In this document: piece by piece, positions 13,269 through 20,315 of the stretch | Layout of the letters: each line of letters opens with the position of its first letter | How positions within the stretch are numbered: the stretch's first letter is position 1 | From: a virus | IMG/VR virus record: IMGVR_UViG_3300025108_000288 | Span: 1 to 28,218 of that record | Length of the DNA stretch: 28,218 nucleotides | Reading direction: 5' to 3' (one strand) | Translations under genes and position numbers: made by a program | The notes under the pieces: generated by a model | What the model was told of the DNA's origin: nothing | Seen by the model: only the letters and a program-made list of their open reading frames with translations | The model's database searches: none

Positions 13269-14267
13269 ATGAAGCTAGAATTAAAATTACGTAATAACAC
13301 TTGGTACATATATGGTTATGTAAGTGGAGAAAGAATCAGAGAGTCGACTGGTATTGCACGAGCAAACAAGTCGGCTGCTGAATTATATCTTGCAAAGAAA
13401 ATAAGTATGTTGGGAGGAACTGTTATAGCTACGAATACGTTTGAAGCTGCAGCCAATAATTATCTTGCACGCAAAGAAGGTGTAGGGGAGTCTGATCAGA
13501 TACTGGTCAGACGACAAAGTAAATACTTTGGAAAGATAGATTTAGATTCAATCACACCCATAGACATACAAGAGTATGCCAATGTTACACATAAGAATAA
13601 TAAAGCTAGTACGATGAAGAGAGACTTAAATATATTAAAGGCTATTCTTAATCGTGCATGTGACTTGGGTATGATGATCAAAGTACCTAAGATAATGATG
13701 CCTACTTTAATAGATGATGAGAGGGATAGAAACCTCTTACCTCATGAGAAGAAAGCCTATCTCAATGAACTCAAGGGTGATGAGATAGGCATCTTCACCT
13801 TCATTCTGTATAGTGGTGTACGTGCAGGCGAGGCGAGGAAACTTCAACGACATAATTTGTTTGCTGATCACTTCATCGTAACAACATCTTACAAAGGAAA
13901 GAATGGTAAGAAGAATGTACGTACAGTTAACATCCCTCTTAAGCTTCAAGCATTACTTAGTAGCATGACGTTACCTAAGTCTGGCTATGTATTTGTGCAT
14001 CAAGACAAGAGTGCAGGAAGATATATAGGTAAGCCTTTCTCATCTGTCTGGTTAAGAAAAAGGAATGATCGTATTTGTGCAAAGTTAGGCATAAAAGATT
14101 ATAGGGTACATGATCATAGACACACCTATGGAACTGAATTAAAAAGGTTGGGTACAGCAGAGACAACAATCGCTGATTTAATGGGACATTCTAACCTCAA
14201 CATGGTGCGTAGATATACTAAACTGACACAGAAAGAGCATGCAGATATTGTCAATAAGTTGTCTTAG
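13269..14267 (+). CDS. int: Tyrosine integrase
   Basis: This 332-residue site-specific recombinase integrates the phage into, and with helpers excises it from, the host chromosome. The N-terminal arm-binding and SAM-like core-binding parts cover about residues 1-150. The catalytic domain shows Arg185 (YSGVRAGE), Lys near 209-211, His281 and Arg284 (HDHRHT), His307 (LMGHSN) and the nucleophile Tyr316 (VRRYTKL). The set is complete, so it should be active. AGGAGG and a CACACAC spacer precede the ATG. A terminator and a tRNA-Asp half lie just downstream, which fits an int-attP module. Confidence 0.95.
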   Translation: MKLELKLRNNTWYIYGYVSGERIRESTGIARANKSAAELYLAKKISMLGGTVIATNTFEAAANNYLARKEGVGESDQILVRRQSKYFGKIDLDSITPIDIQEYANVTHKNNKASTMKRDLNILKAILNRACDLGMMIKVPKIMMPTLIDDERDRNLLPHEKKAYLNELKGDEIGIFTFILYSGVRAGEARKLQRHNLFADHFIVTTSYKGKNGKKNVRTVNIPLKLQALLSSMTLPKSGYVFVHQDKSAGRYIGKPFSSVWLRKRNDRICAKLGIKDYRVHDHRHTYGTELKRLGTAETTIADLMGHSNLNMVRRYTKLTQKEHADIVNKLS

Positions 14268-14306
14268 ACTACTATACGAAAAAACAACTAAAGTATTAGA
14301 CACAGA

Positions 14307-14331
14307 AAACCGCCTCTCGTAAAGGCGGTTT
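14307..14331. terminator. Intrinsic terminator after the integrase
   Basis: AAACCGCCT pairs perfectly with AGGCGGTTT around a 7-base loop. The A-run before and the T's after the stem suit termination in both directions, between the plus-strand integrase and the minus-strand lysis genes. Confidence 0.75.
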
Positions 14332-14357
14332 ACAATCAAAACCTTATAGTTTATATG
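14329..14357 (+). promoter_or_regulatory. Putative promoter for the tRNA-Asp half in attP
   Basis: TTTACA (14329-14334) and TATATG (14352-14357) are 17 bases apart and would start transcription about nine bases before the first tRNA base at 14373. The -35 overlaps the end of the terminator stem. After integration it could drive the rebuilt tRNA. Confidence 0.45.
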
Positions 14358-14372
14358 GATTTTTAATCAGTT

Positions 14373-14413
14373 GCGGGAGTAGTTCAGCTGGTTAGAACGC
14401 TGCCCTGTCACGG
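14373..14413 (+). other. attP: attP core: 5' half of a tRNA-Asp(GTC) gene
   Basis: The sequence reads as the start of tRNA-Asp: acceptor strand GCGGGAG, D-arm GTTC and GAAC flanking AGCTGGTTA, anticodon 5' strand CTGCC, and loop CTGTCAC with anticodon GTC. The similarity fails after about two bases of the 3' anticodon strand (GGAGG, not GGCAG). No variable loop, T-arm or 3' acceptor follows. This is the pattern of a phage attachment site with crossover near the anticodon loop. Unusually, the phage keeps the 5' half rather than the 3' half. Confidence 0.8.
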
Positions 14414-14549
14414 AGGAATACAAACAACTTTGTGACACAACTCTACGCATAACTAGGAAAAATTTCATAACGTATCAACAACCGACACACAACACGTACC
14501 ACCTGTGTCTACGTTACTGTCTCACTGTGTCAGTAAACTGACACACGTA
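14414..14549. promoter_or_regulatory. Region between attP core and holin, with a hairpin
   Basis: No gene is seen. It is rich in ACACAAC/CAACA motifs that might be integrase arm sites. The hairpin TGTGTCAG and CTGACACA around TAAA (14526-14545) directly follows the end of the minus-strand holin gene and could end that transcript, although no U-tract follows. Confidence 0.4.
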
Positions 14550-14939
14550 TTACTTCTTCTTGAATAGACTCATGGCTCCAGCTCCAGCCTTAATTCCAAA
14601 GCTTGCACTGATCGCAATGTATAATAAATTATGGTAATACGATGGCAAATCCTGCAAGGCGATAAAGCCTTTATGCACATGATCCTGTAAGGGGGTAAAA
14701 ACCAACACGGCAGGAAGCAGTAAGACGATGAGACTCAGCTCATCTTTCCACGATCCTTTCATCTGGTCAACGGCACTCTGTTCCCATGCAACTTTACCTT
14801 TGATCTGATCTTCCATCAGTTTTGTTTCAGCTTTAATCTTTGTTAGTTTTTGTTCAGCCTTTGCTTTCTTCGTATCAACGAAGCCTTTAACTCCGTCTGC
14901 GACTACGCCTAATAGAGGCTTTGCTAATAGATGCCACAT
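14550..14939 (-). CDS. Holin, GTA-type three-TM family
   Basis: This 129-residue protein has a charged N-terminal half (residues 24-66, Lys/Glu-rich) and a C-terminal membrane part with segments near residues 68-85 and 100-125. The SWKDELSLIVLLLPAVLVFTP motif and the amphipathic LQDLPSYYHNLLY stretch resemble the 3TM holin family first described in gene transfer agents. Holins form the inner-membrane lesion that times lysis. Its ATG overlaps the endolysin stop (TAATG), which gives a coupled lysis cassette. Confidence 0.8.
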   Translation of the reverse strand: MWHLLAKPLLGVVADGVKGFVDTKKAKAEQKLTKIKAETKLMEDQIKGKVAWEQSAVDQMKGSWKDELSLIVLLLPAVLVFTPLQDHVHKGFIALQDLPSYYHNLLYIAISASFGIKAGAGAMSLFKKK

Positions 14940-15355
14940 TATCCTATATCCTTATAAAAGAGATGATGTCCAATCTCACATGTTGCTTCTCTGCCTATTG
15001 CCCACTTTGGATCAACGGCTTCGGTATGATAGTGGGTAGCTCCAGACGTTGGATCGTCTACGCTACCCTCAAGAATTGAATTAGCGATGTCAACAAAGGG
15101 AGACAAAACATCATCACTCAACTCTGCTATCTTTCCACTGTTGGGATCATTAGGATTCCAACAAGAGAATTGCCATTTCTTTAAACATACACCAGCAATA
15201 GATTTACCCCACCAGCAAGGTTGCTCTGCACGATTCCTGATGACCCAGCCTACAGCTATCTTGCCTTCGTCTGATTCACCTCGTGCTTCACCCCAGATAG
15301 TCTTCGCCATAATAACGACATCTTCTTCTCTGCTTTCTGCATATTCAAAAGACAT
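14939..15355 (-). CDS. Endolysin, SleB-type cell-wall hydrolase
   Basis: This 138-residue protein matches the SleB/Hydrolase_2 family over nearly its whole length. TIWGEARGES at about 18-27 carries the probable catalytic Glu, followed by AVGWVIRNRAEQP, WQFSCWN and GATHYHT. Such enzymes cut the glycan strands of peptidoglycan. No signal peptide or transmembrane anchor is present, so release would depend on the adjacent holin. The start is close to the preceding small gene and has only a weak ribosome binding site, so coupling is likely. Confidence 0.85.
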   Translation of the reverse strand: MSFEYAESREEDVVIMAKTIWGEARGESDEGKIAVGWVIRNRAEQPCWWGKSIAGVCLKKWQFSCWNPNDPNSGKIAELSDDVLSPFVDIANSILEGSVDDPTSGATHYHTEAVDPKWAIGREATCEIGHHLFYKDIG

Positions 15356-15356
15356 G

Positions 15357-15488
15357 TTAATAACTCATTCTCTTTTTAGCTTTTGGTTTAGCTGTCATCA
15401 TCTTCTTGCCTGACTTCTTCGCTGCTTTCTTTGCAGCCATTTTCCCAGCGGCAGTGTAGGGAAAAGATTTCTTTCCAACTTTTGGCAT
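15357..15488 (-). CDS. Small Lys/Ala-rich basic protein
   Basis: This 43-residue protein starts at the ATG at 15488 behind AGGAG, which lies in the tail of the HNH gene. It is extremely basic, with KMAAKKAAKKSGKK as its centre. Short proteins of this type recur in marine phages and are usually annotated as hypothetical or virion-associated. The composition suggests DNA or RNA binding, or a packaged histone-like role. It lies between the HNH and endolysin genes. Confidence 0.7.
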   Translation of the reverse strand: MPKVGKKSFPYTAAGKMAAKKAAKKSGKKMMTAKPKAKKRMSY

Positions 15489-15491
15489 AAT

Positions 15492-15950
15492 TTACTCCTT
15501 GTATAGATTGTTTCTTACGAGACACCTTATAACTTTTAACACTCCGTGATCGTCCCACACACCAGTTGTTCCTTTATATTTTCTGAATCTTTTAAACCCT
15601 AATCCCTGAAATATCTTTGCTTGTTCCTTGCGTGTAACGCAAGGATCAAGGTGGGGAAGAAGACGTTTACAATAAGCTATATATTCTTGTCTCTTTATTT
15701 CATGAAGCTTATCCATCTCTTCCTTTGTTCCGTGTACCCGTACACCTTTCTTCTTGGCACGTTGTAACCCTTGCTTAATTAAATCACTCAAGTTACCACG
15801 CCATGTAAAGTTATGGATTAACGCATGATGATGTTGACAGACAGTTATTAAATTCGATTCATCGTCACTTCCACCACGACTCTTAGGGATAAGATGATGG
15901 TGATGTAAATTCTCCTGTGTGCCACAAGCTACACAGAAGTCTAACTTCAT
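15492..15950 (-). CDS. HNH endonuclease
   Basis: This 152-residue protein has an N-terminal HNH fold: CVACG, HHHHLIPKSRGGSDDESNLI with the central Asn, and CQHHHALIH. The metal ligands (Cys pair and terminal Cys/His) are all present. The C-terminal half is basic and may bind DNA. HNH enzymes near packaging or replication genes can assist terminase cleavage or act as homing nucleases. Here it is far from terL. Its ATG overlaps the preceding stop (ATGA), so it belongs to the lysis-side operon. Confidence 0.88.
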   Translation of the reverse strand: MKLDFCVACGTQENLHHHHLIPKSRGGSDDESNLITVCQHHHALIHNFTWRGNLSDLIKQGLQRAKKKGVRVHGTKEEMDKLHEIKRQEYIAYCKRLLPHLDPCVTRKEQAKIFQGLGFKRFRKYKGTTGVWDDHGVLKVIRCLVRNNLYKE

Positions 15951-16171
15951 TCTATAATTACTTCTCCTTCTGTTTCAATCCACACCTTTGCACCACAACT
16001 CAAAGGTTTATCAGGGGAGTAGACGACAGTCGACTCACCTTTAATAGTTACTTTGTTTGCATACGTGTTAGATTTGTATGTCTTAACAGTAATAACTTTT
16101 CCTCTTAATCTCTCTGATCGATGAGTATTTGCACGTATCAAGTGTTGGTTAATATGTATTTTTGTTTTCAT
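15947..16171 (-). CDS. Small beta-rich protein of unknown function
   Basis: The start is placed at ATG 16171, with AAGGAG just upstream and an ATGA overlap with the nuclease gene before it. A longer frame from 16216 lacks such a signal. The 74-residue product alternates polar and hydrophobic residues (VITVKTYKSNTYANKVTIKG), typical of a small beta-barrel such as an OB or SH3-like fold. Nucleic-acid binding is possible. No family is recognised. Confidence 0.6.
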   Translation of the reverse strand: MKTKIHINQHLIRANTHRSERLRGKVITVKTYKSNTYANKVTIKGESTVVYSPDKPLSCGAKVWIETEGEVIIE

Positions 16172-16521
16172 GTAACTCCTTTCTCTTTTAGGTATGCAGC
16201 ATATAATTGAAGCCACTCATCCATACGCATAACCACTAAGGATTCTCCTGTCGTCATTTTGTTACGTCTGTTAATGACAGTCACCAGTGTACCTTTCTCT
16301 CTGGCTTTCTCTGCTTGCTCCAATGCTGCATAGATTTGAAACTTTTCGGTACGTTTACACTCGACATGTAAGTCAGGTGTACCCATCAAGTCGGCACGTA
16401 AGTTTTGTATCGCACCACTCAGGGGTGTACGATACGAGTTGATACCTAGCTTTTCATTGAGATACTTTGCTATCTCTCTCTCGAAGCCACTACCTTTCCT
16501 CTTGGCAGTCTTTCCACTCAT
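16168..16521 (-). CDS. Hjc-like Holliday junction resolvase, PD-(D/E)XK nuclease
   Basis: This 117-residue protein shows the small archaeal-type resolvase pattern: KRKGSGFEREIAKYL with the first Glu, YRTPLSG, DLMGTPDLHVECKR with the catalytic Asp, Glu and Lys, then a helix with Gln (AALEQAEKA). It would cut branched DNA, removing junctions made during recombination or before packaging. It sits in the minus-strand block and would complement the plus-strand Sak4/SSB/exonuclease set. The start overlaps the previous gene by 32 bases and lacks a strong ribosome binding site. Confidence 0.75.
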   Translation of the reverse strand: MSGKTAKRKGSGFEREIAKYLNEKLGINSYRTPLSGAIQNLRADLMGTPDLHVECKRTEKFQIYAALEQAEKAREKGTLVTVINRRNKMTTGESLVVMRMDEWLQLYAAYLKEKGVT

Positions 16522-16918
16522 GGAGTTTCTTACATTCCTTTCTATGTTGTGATTGTATTTTTAATAATTCTTTGCGAAAATCTTCAGGCTTAATGGTTAC
16601 CCAGTCTTTGGATACTTCTGGTGCGATACGTTTGATACGTAGGGAAACGACATCTCTATTCTCTGTCGCCTCATCAACCTTGTACAGAATAAGATAGGCT
16701 GGGATGTTAGCCTTTAATGCTAATAAACGAGTCGTCCAGAAGGCTTTAAAGCTTTGACCCTTGTCATACGCTGTCTCTGATAAAGCGAGAGGTGCATAGC
16801 AGTATTCACAGACTTCGCATCCATCGATATCTATTTGCCTGATGCCTTGTTGTTGACGATGCCACTCAGAAAAGGGGTCACCTGTTTGGAAGTAAGTGTA
16901 CCTAGCCACTATACCCAC
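16490..16918 (-). CDS. Unknown protein with Cys motif
   Basis: This 142-residue protein has CEVCEYC at about residues 34-40, a possible metal site with few further Cys residues. It is followed by a mixed alpha/beta region (residues 60-120, including KANIPAYLILYKVDEA) that recalls small nuclease-like or restriction-like folds, although I cannot identify catalytic residues. The C-terminus is Lys-rich. It overlaps the upstream gene by ten bases and the downstream nuclease by 32. A DNA-processing role is suggested only by its neighbours. Confidence 0.65.
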   Translation of the reverse strand: MGIVARYTYFQTGDPFSEWHRQQQGIRQIDIDGCEVCEYCYAPLALSETAYDKGQSFKAFWTTRLLALKANIPAYLILYKVDEATENRDVVSLRIKRIAPEVSKDWVTIKPEDFRKELLKIQSQHRKECKKLHEWKDCQEER

Positions 16919-17220
16919 CCATCATGAGAGTTTTCCATATCAAGATTCTCACGACAGGTGTCGCAGAAGTATTGATTCTTTGGTCGAGGATCAGTAGACT
17001 TGCAACCCATACAGGGTCGACTCCACATCTTTAAATCGTGATCCCGTCTCTTCTCATATTTTGCTCCATCAAAATGTATGATGTCATTTCGGTGTAAAAT
17101 TCTTTTGGCTGTGTCGATGCAGCAATCGAAACGTTTTGCTATATCTTTGACAGGTAAATTCTCGGCATTTTGACGAAGCCATTCTATATCCTGTGAAGTC
17201 ACAGGCACTCGCTTTGGCAT
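16909..17220 (-). CDS. Small HTH and zinc-ribbon protein
   Basis: This 103-residue protein has an N-terminal helix-turn-helix of the homeodomain-like or resolvase type (VPVTSQDIEWLRQNAENLPV, then DIAKRFDCCIDTAKRILHRN). A C-terminal zinc ribbon follows, built from CMGC and CDTC. HTH plus ribbon fits a sequence-specific regulator. It is the first gene of the minus-strand lysis-side operon and lies just downstream of three dyads at 17231-17302, which it may bind. Confidence 0.72.
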   Translation of the reverse strand: MPKRVPVTSQDIEWLRQNAENLPVKDIAKRFDCCIDTAKRILHRNDIIHFDGAKYEKRRDHDLKMWSRPCMGCKSTDPRPKNQYFCDTCRENLDMENSHDGWV

Positions 17221-17230
17221 ATCGTCTCTG

Positions 17231-17322
17231 TGATACTATACGTTGTATCATTTAATGTCTCCCAACTACATTATGTAGTATGTGTATGATAACTTATACA
17301 CAACTTATGGGTAGTTTTGCAA
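17231..17322 (-). promoter_or_regulatory. Minus-strand promoter with three operator-like dyads
   Basis: On the minus strand TTGCAA (17322-17317) and TATAAG (17298-17293) are 18 bases apart. Three perfect dyads follow: TGTGTAT and ATACACA eight bases apart (17281-17302), CTACAT and ATGTAG around one T (17266-17278), and TGATAC and GTATCA eight bases apart (17231-17250). The first overlaps the -10, which suggests repression of the downstream operon. Confidence 0.5.
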
Positions 17323-17349
17323 GTGTTAGTTGTGTATTTTGGTGTCTAC

Positions 17350-17377
17350 TTGACAACGATGAAAATTTTGATAGAAT
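17350..17377 (+). promoter_or_regulatory. Good sigma70-like promoter, plus strand
   Basis: A perfect TTGACA (17350-17355) stands 16 bases from TAGAAT (17372-17377). It faces right, against the surrounding minus-strand genes, so it would make an antisense or small RNA starting near 17384 and covering the hairpins below. Confidence 0.5.
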
Positions 17378-17465
17378 GCTTGCTTCTATGAAGCCAAGCC
17401 AATCTTCGATTGTCTTGGAGAGTAAAGCTAGCGAAGGCGAAGCCGTAGCGTAGTCATTCTATCAA
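17368..17465. ncRNA. Branched (four-way) RNA structure candidate
   Basis: TTGATAGAATG (17368-17378) pairs perfectly with CATTCTATCAA (17455-17465). Inside are GCTTC and GAAGC around TAT (17382-17394); CAAG, one mismatch, and CAATC with TTC loop and their partners (17395-17417); and GCTA with TAGC enclosing GGC-GAA-GCC (17427-17449). The whole folds as a closing stem plus three hairpins. On the minus strand it would be the 3' UTR of the 97-residue gene, whose stop lies next to and partly within the closing stem. Confidence 0.5.
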
Positions 17466-17747
17466 CTTAACTTTATCAACTTTTAAATATTCTACTTTCG
17501 TTACCCAGCTAGTAGGGATAGCCGTATATCTTCCACCTTCTTGTGGATCTTCATCACTTGTGCAGAAGCTACCCATGATCACAATTTTTCTGGCATCCTT
17601 AGAAACCATCCAACCTATATCTACCACAGTAGCTAAATCATAATTAACTATTTCTTCTATTTCTTCCCAACCAGATACCCCATCCTTTGCGTCTACCCAT
17701 GTGACTCTAACCATAGGAAACTTATTGACATCTACTTTATCAATCAT
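17454..17747 (-). CDS. Small phage protein of unknown function
   Basis: This 97-residue, beta-rich protein has a pattern found in many phage hypothetical proteins: MVRVTWVDAKDGVSGWEEIE near the start, then a strand ending VVDIGWMV and a later GSFCTSDEDPQEGG loop. The function of this group is not established. Its ATG overlaps the prim-pol/helicase stop, so it is translated from the same message. The stop codon falls at the edge of the branched structure at 17368-17465. Confidence 0.7.
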   Translation of the reverse strand: MIDKVDVNKFPMVRVTWVDAKDGVSGWEEIEEIVNYDLATVVDIGWMVSKDARKIVIMGSFCTSDEDPQEGGRYTAIPTSWVTKVEYLKVDKVKLIE

Positions 17748-19569
17748 TTAATCCTAACCATCGTTTGATTGTACGAGAAGGTATCATTAAAGCTTTAGCA
17801 ATATCAATGACTGTTGATCCATTGAAACTCATACGTAAAGCTTTCTGTTTAGGTGATGACTCAGATACAATATATTGTTCACCAGTCTTGAGACGTTCAG
17901 CAAAGCCAATAGATACAGTGGCATGGTTATCCGTATGATCCCTAAGCTTTCCATAAGACATCTCTATCGTTAAACCTAGCCTACTGTCTGCCTCAAGTAA
18001 CTTATTTAATCCTACTATCTTAGCTGGATCATGTTTAGATGCTTTAGTCCTAGCTATTTCCTTGTCTTCTACAATAGGAGTAATCCTTATCTGTTGATCA
18101 ACGACAGTTAATTGGTTAGTTGATCCAGCCTCTCTACCTAATCCATCTTGTGTAGGTTTATTAGCATGGTGTAACATGATAACAGATGCACCATTGTTAC
18201 GTATCTTTAAACAGATACTATTTATCCTTGCCCATTGTTCTGCATTGTTTTCCATCAAGCCTGCAAATGCTGTACGAATAGTATCAAAGACAACGACATC
18301 AGGTTTTAATTCATTTAACCAACCCTCTAATATATCAACACCTTCATCTGTCTGTAGATTCATATCACCACCATCCTCTGGTTTGATTAATGCTGATGAC
18401 CAATACATCATGTTAGTATCTGGATCTCCGTATGATCTGTTCATGATATCTAATCTATCTGTAACTGTACTCGCACCATTTTCAAAATCCATATACAAAA
18501 CACGAGAGGGTGCATTGATTTCAAATGCACCAAAGTTTTTACCTAATGCTAGATGCCACATGGTAGTCAATGTTATAAATGATTTACCATGACCAGAGTA
18601 ACCATACACTTGTATGATAGATGCTGGTCGTAAGAATGGATCAACTAAATATTTTTGATTACTTGTTCTTTCTTTTAATGATTCAATATCACTTGCATAG
18701 ATTGGTCTAAACTTTTTATTGATACGACTACCTGCATCATCATACAAGTAAGGATGATCACGTCTATGCATTTCTTCTGCACTAGATATTGTTCTTTCAA
18801 ATTCTTCTTTCTCTAAATCATATTGAAAAAACTCATCAGAAAATTTATGACATAAATCTTTTAACTGTCTTCCTGTTATACCTTTGTTAACTTTCTCTCC
18901 AGCAAAACGAATCAATGCATCGTTGCGTCCATCTCCTTCACCAAGCTTACCATTTTTCTTTGTAAGATTTTCAAATCGTTCCCATGTAGGTAGATAATCT
19001 TCTGGTGATTTGACTTGTACGTTCGATAAATCAAGGTTTTCCCACGAAAAATTGACATCAACTAAGTCACCATCACCACCCCATATAGGCATGTCTTCCC
19101 AATCAATAGTGAATGGCTCCCACTTTTTACCATGACTAGGTGGTGCTAATACGTAACCACCATCACCACGTAAGTCTAAATGTTTTACACCATATAAATT
19201 TGTAGCATTCTTTTTTCTGTATCCATTTTTAGGATGTGCAAAATAATAATGCATACCTCTTGTTGTCTTAACTGCAAAAGGTGAAGATAAATTATTTGCT
19301 TTGCAAAATAATTTTGCATCATCACTATCAGCATCAACAACAATTAAACTTGATATGCTTCCTGTAACAACTGCTATCTGTGCATCAGGAAATTGTGTAA
19401 ACCAATTATTTAATTCATCTTCTGTTGCATGACGTGATTGATATTCTTTCCATTTAATTAAAGGTAATTTTTTAGTAGGGTGTATAGGTATTACTGACCA
19501 ACCTTTATCTAAATATTCAAATGCCTCTAATAGTATTTCATTTTGTTGTGGTAGTTTCAAAGTATCCAT
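17740..19569 (-). CDS. Prim-pol primase fused to RepA-like helicase
   Basis: This 609-residue replication protein has an N-terminal archaeo-eukaryotic-type primase-polymerase domain, with catalytic VVDADS at 77-82, TTRGMHYYF at 102-110, and LRGDGGYVLAPPS at 133-145. A PriCT-like helical segment follows near 210-275. The C-terminal RecA-fold helicase has Walker A GYSGHGKS near 322-329, Walker B VVVFDT and the HHANKP motif. A short HTH-like tail ends the protein. It would prime and unwind the replication fork. No replicative DNA polymerase gene is seen in the window, so it may rely on the host enzyme. The start overlaps the HTH gene by 32 bases. Confidence 0.92.
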   Translation of the reverse strand: MDTLKLPQQNEILLEAFEYLDKGWSVIPIHPTKKLPLIKWKEYQSRHATEDELNNWFTQFPDAQIAVVTGSISSLIVVDADSDDAKLFCKANNLSSPFAVKTTRGMHYYFAHPKNGYRKKNATNLYGVKHLDLRGDGGYVLAPPSHGKKWEPFTIDWEDMPIWGGDGDLVDVNFSWENLDLSNVQVKSPEDYLPTWERFENLTKKNGKLGEGDGRNDALIRFAGEKVNKGITGRQLKDLCHKFSDEFFQYDLEKEEFERTISSAEEMHRRDHPYLYDDAGSRINKKFRPIYASDIESLKERTSNQKYLVDPFLRPASIIQVYGYSGHGKSFITLTTMWHLALGKNFGAFEINAPSRVLYMDFENGASTVTDRLDIMNRSYGDPDTNMMYWSSALIKPEDGGDMNLQTDEGVDILEGWLNELKPDVVVFDTIRTAFAGLMENNAEQWARINSICLKIRNNGASVIMLHHANKPTQDGLGREAGSTNQLTVVDQQIRITPIVEDKEIARTKASKHDPAKIVGLNKLLEADSRLGLTIEMSYGKLRDHTDNHATVSIGFAERLKTGEQYIVSESSPKQKALRMSFNGSTVIDIAKALMIPSRTIKRWLGLND

Positions 19570-19741
19570 CGATGTTAGTTCCTTTAAATTTAAGTTTAAT
19601 TAATTCTAATATGTCACTTGTTATTTTACCTCTGGCTATCCAACCATAAGGTGCTGTGCGATGCTTACCAATAGCTTCTGCTACCTTGGCTGCACCACCT
19701 AAATCATTCACCATTTTTTCAATGTTAAATATTACTTTCAT
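19538..19741 (-). CDS. Small Cro-like HTH protein
   Basis: This 67-residue protein is essentially one helix-turn-helix: LGGAAKVAEAIGKHRTAPYG then WIARGKI, the pattern of Cro-like or YdaS-like regulators. GAGG lies before the ATG. It is transcribed leftward from the divergent region 19742-19868, which contains two symmetric dyads. It is therefore a good candidate for the regulator that sets the balance between the minus replication block and the plus recombination block. No CI-type repressor with a cleavage domain is visible in the window. Confidence 0.78.
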   Translation of the reverse strand: MKVIFNIEKMVNDLGGAAKVAEAIGKHRTAPYGWIARGKITSDILELIKLKFKGTNIDGYFETTTTK

Positions 19742-19780
19742 ATTCCTCTGTAATAAAGTTATTTAATAGTTATTAATAAG

Positions 19781-19849
19781 TTGACACTATGTTGTCAATA
19801 GCATACAAACAAAGTTGTGTAATAAGATACCGAACAGATGTTCTGTATC
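19781..19849. promoter_or_regulatory. Divergent promoter with symmetric -35 dyad and 24-base operator
   Basis: TTGACA (19781-19786) and TGTCAA (19793-19798) form a perfect dyad, and each half is a consensus -35 box, one per strand. The plus-strand -10 is TACAAA (19804-19809) at 17 bases. The minus -10 is weaker. A second dyad, GATAC-C-GAACA-GA-TGTTC-T-GTATC (19826-19849), lies just after the plus start site, where a repressor would block transcription. Confidence 0.65.
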
Positions 19850-19868
19850 ATAACTTTAAGGAGAATTT

Positions 19869-20315
19869 ATGGAAGAAGATCCATTTCAAGTATATGTAGA
19901 AGACGATGGCAAGATTAATAATGCCAATGTTTCAACCCCAGAGCAACACAGTTTTGACACATTATGTTCACAGTATGAAAACTTACAAGCTCAGATTGAT
20001 AAACTTACATTTAAAAGAGATACTGTAAGAGACGACTTAACTAAAGTATTACCTACATCTGCAGGTACACATACAAAAACAACTAATAAATTTGAGGTAA
20101 CTTTAAAGCGAAGAGAGAATTGGTCTTGGGATTCTACCAAGTTAAAATCTTTGTATACAGGTAGTGTGCTTCCTCATTTTGTAAGCGAAAATTTAAGCAT
20201 ACATCGCAAGCATTTTAAAAACCTTACTACTAAAGAGCAGAATGATTTGAGGGATGCTTTAACTATTAAACATATTAAACCTTCAATAGAGGTAAGGAGT
20301 TTGAATGACGTTTAA
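19869..20315 (+). CDS. Unknown phage protein upstream of Sak4
   Basis: This 148-residue protein has a coiled-coil-like helix at about residues 38-62 (ENLQAQIDKLTFKRDTVRDD), then a compact domain with RRENWSWDSTKLKSLYTGSV and a basic C-terminus. Similar proteins sit before recombinase genes in other phages, but I cannot name a function. A nuclease-inhibitor or recombination-accessory role would suit the context. AAGGAG lies six bases before the ATG. The end overlaps the next gene by 11 bases. It is first in the rightward operon from the divergent promoter. Confidence 0.7.
   Translation: MEEDPFQVYVEDDGKINNANVSTPEQHSFDTLCSQYENLQAQIDKLTFKRDTVRDDLTKVLPTSAGTHTKTTNKFEVTLKRRENWSWDSTKLKSLYTGSVLPHFVSENLSIHRKHFKNLTTKEQNDLRDALTIKHIKPSIEVRSLNDV

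Noticed and set aside
14373-14450. Complete tRNA-Asp gene
   Set aside because: Similarity stops just after the anticodon loop, with no T-arm or 3' acceptor strand within a reasonable distance. It is an attP half, not a working tRNA.
16172-16216. Longer start for the small gene at 15947-16171
   Set aside because: The extension lies wholly within the nuclease gene and lacks a ribosome binding site, whereas ATG 16171 has AAGGAG and an ATGA overlap.
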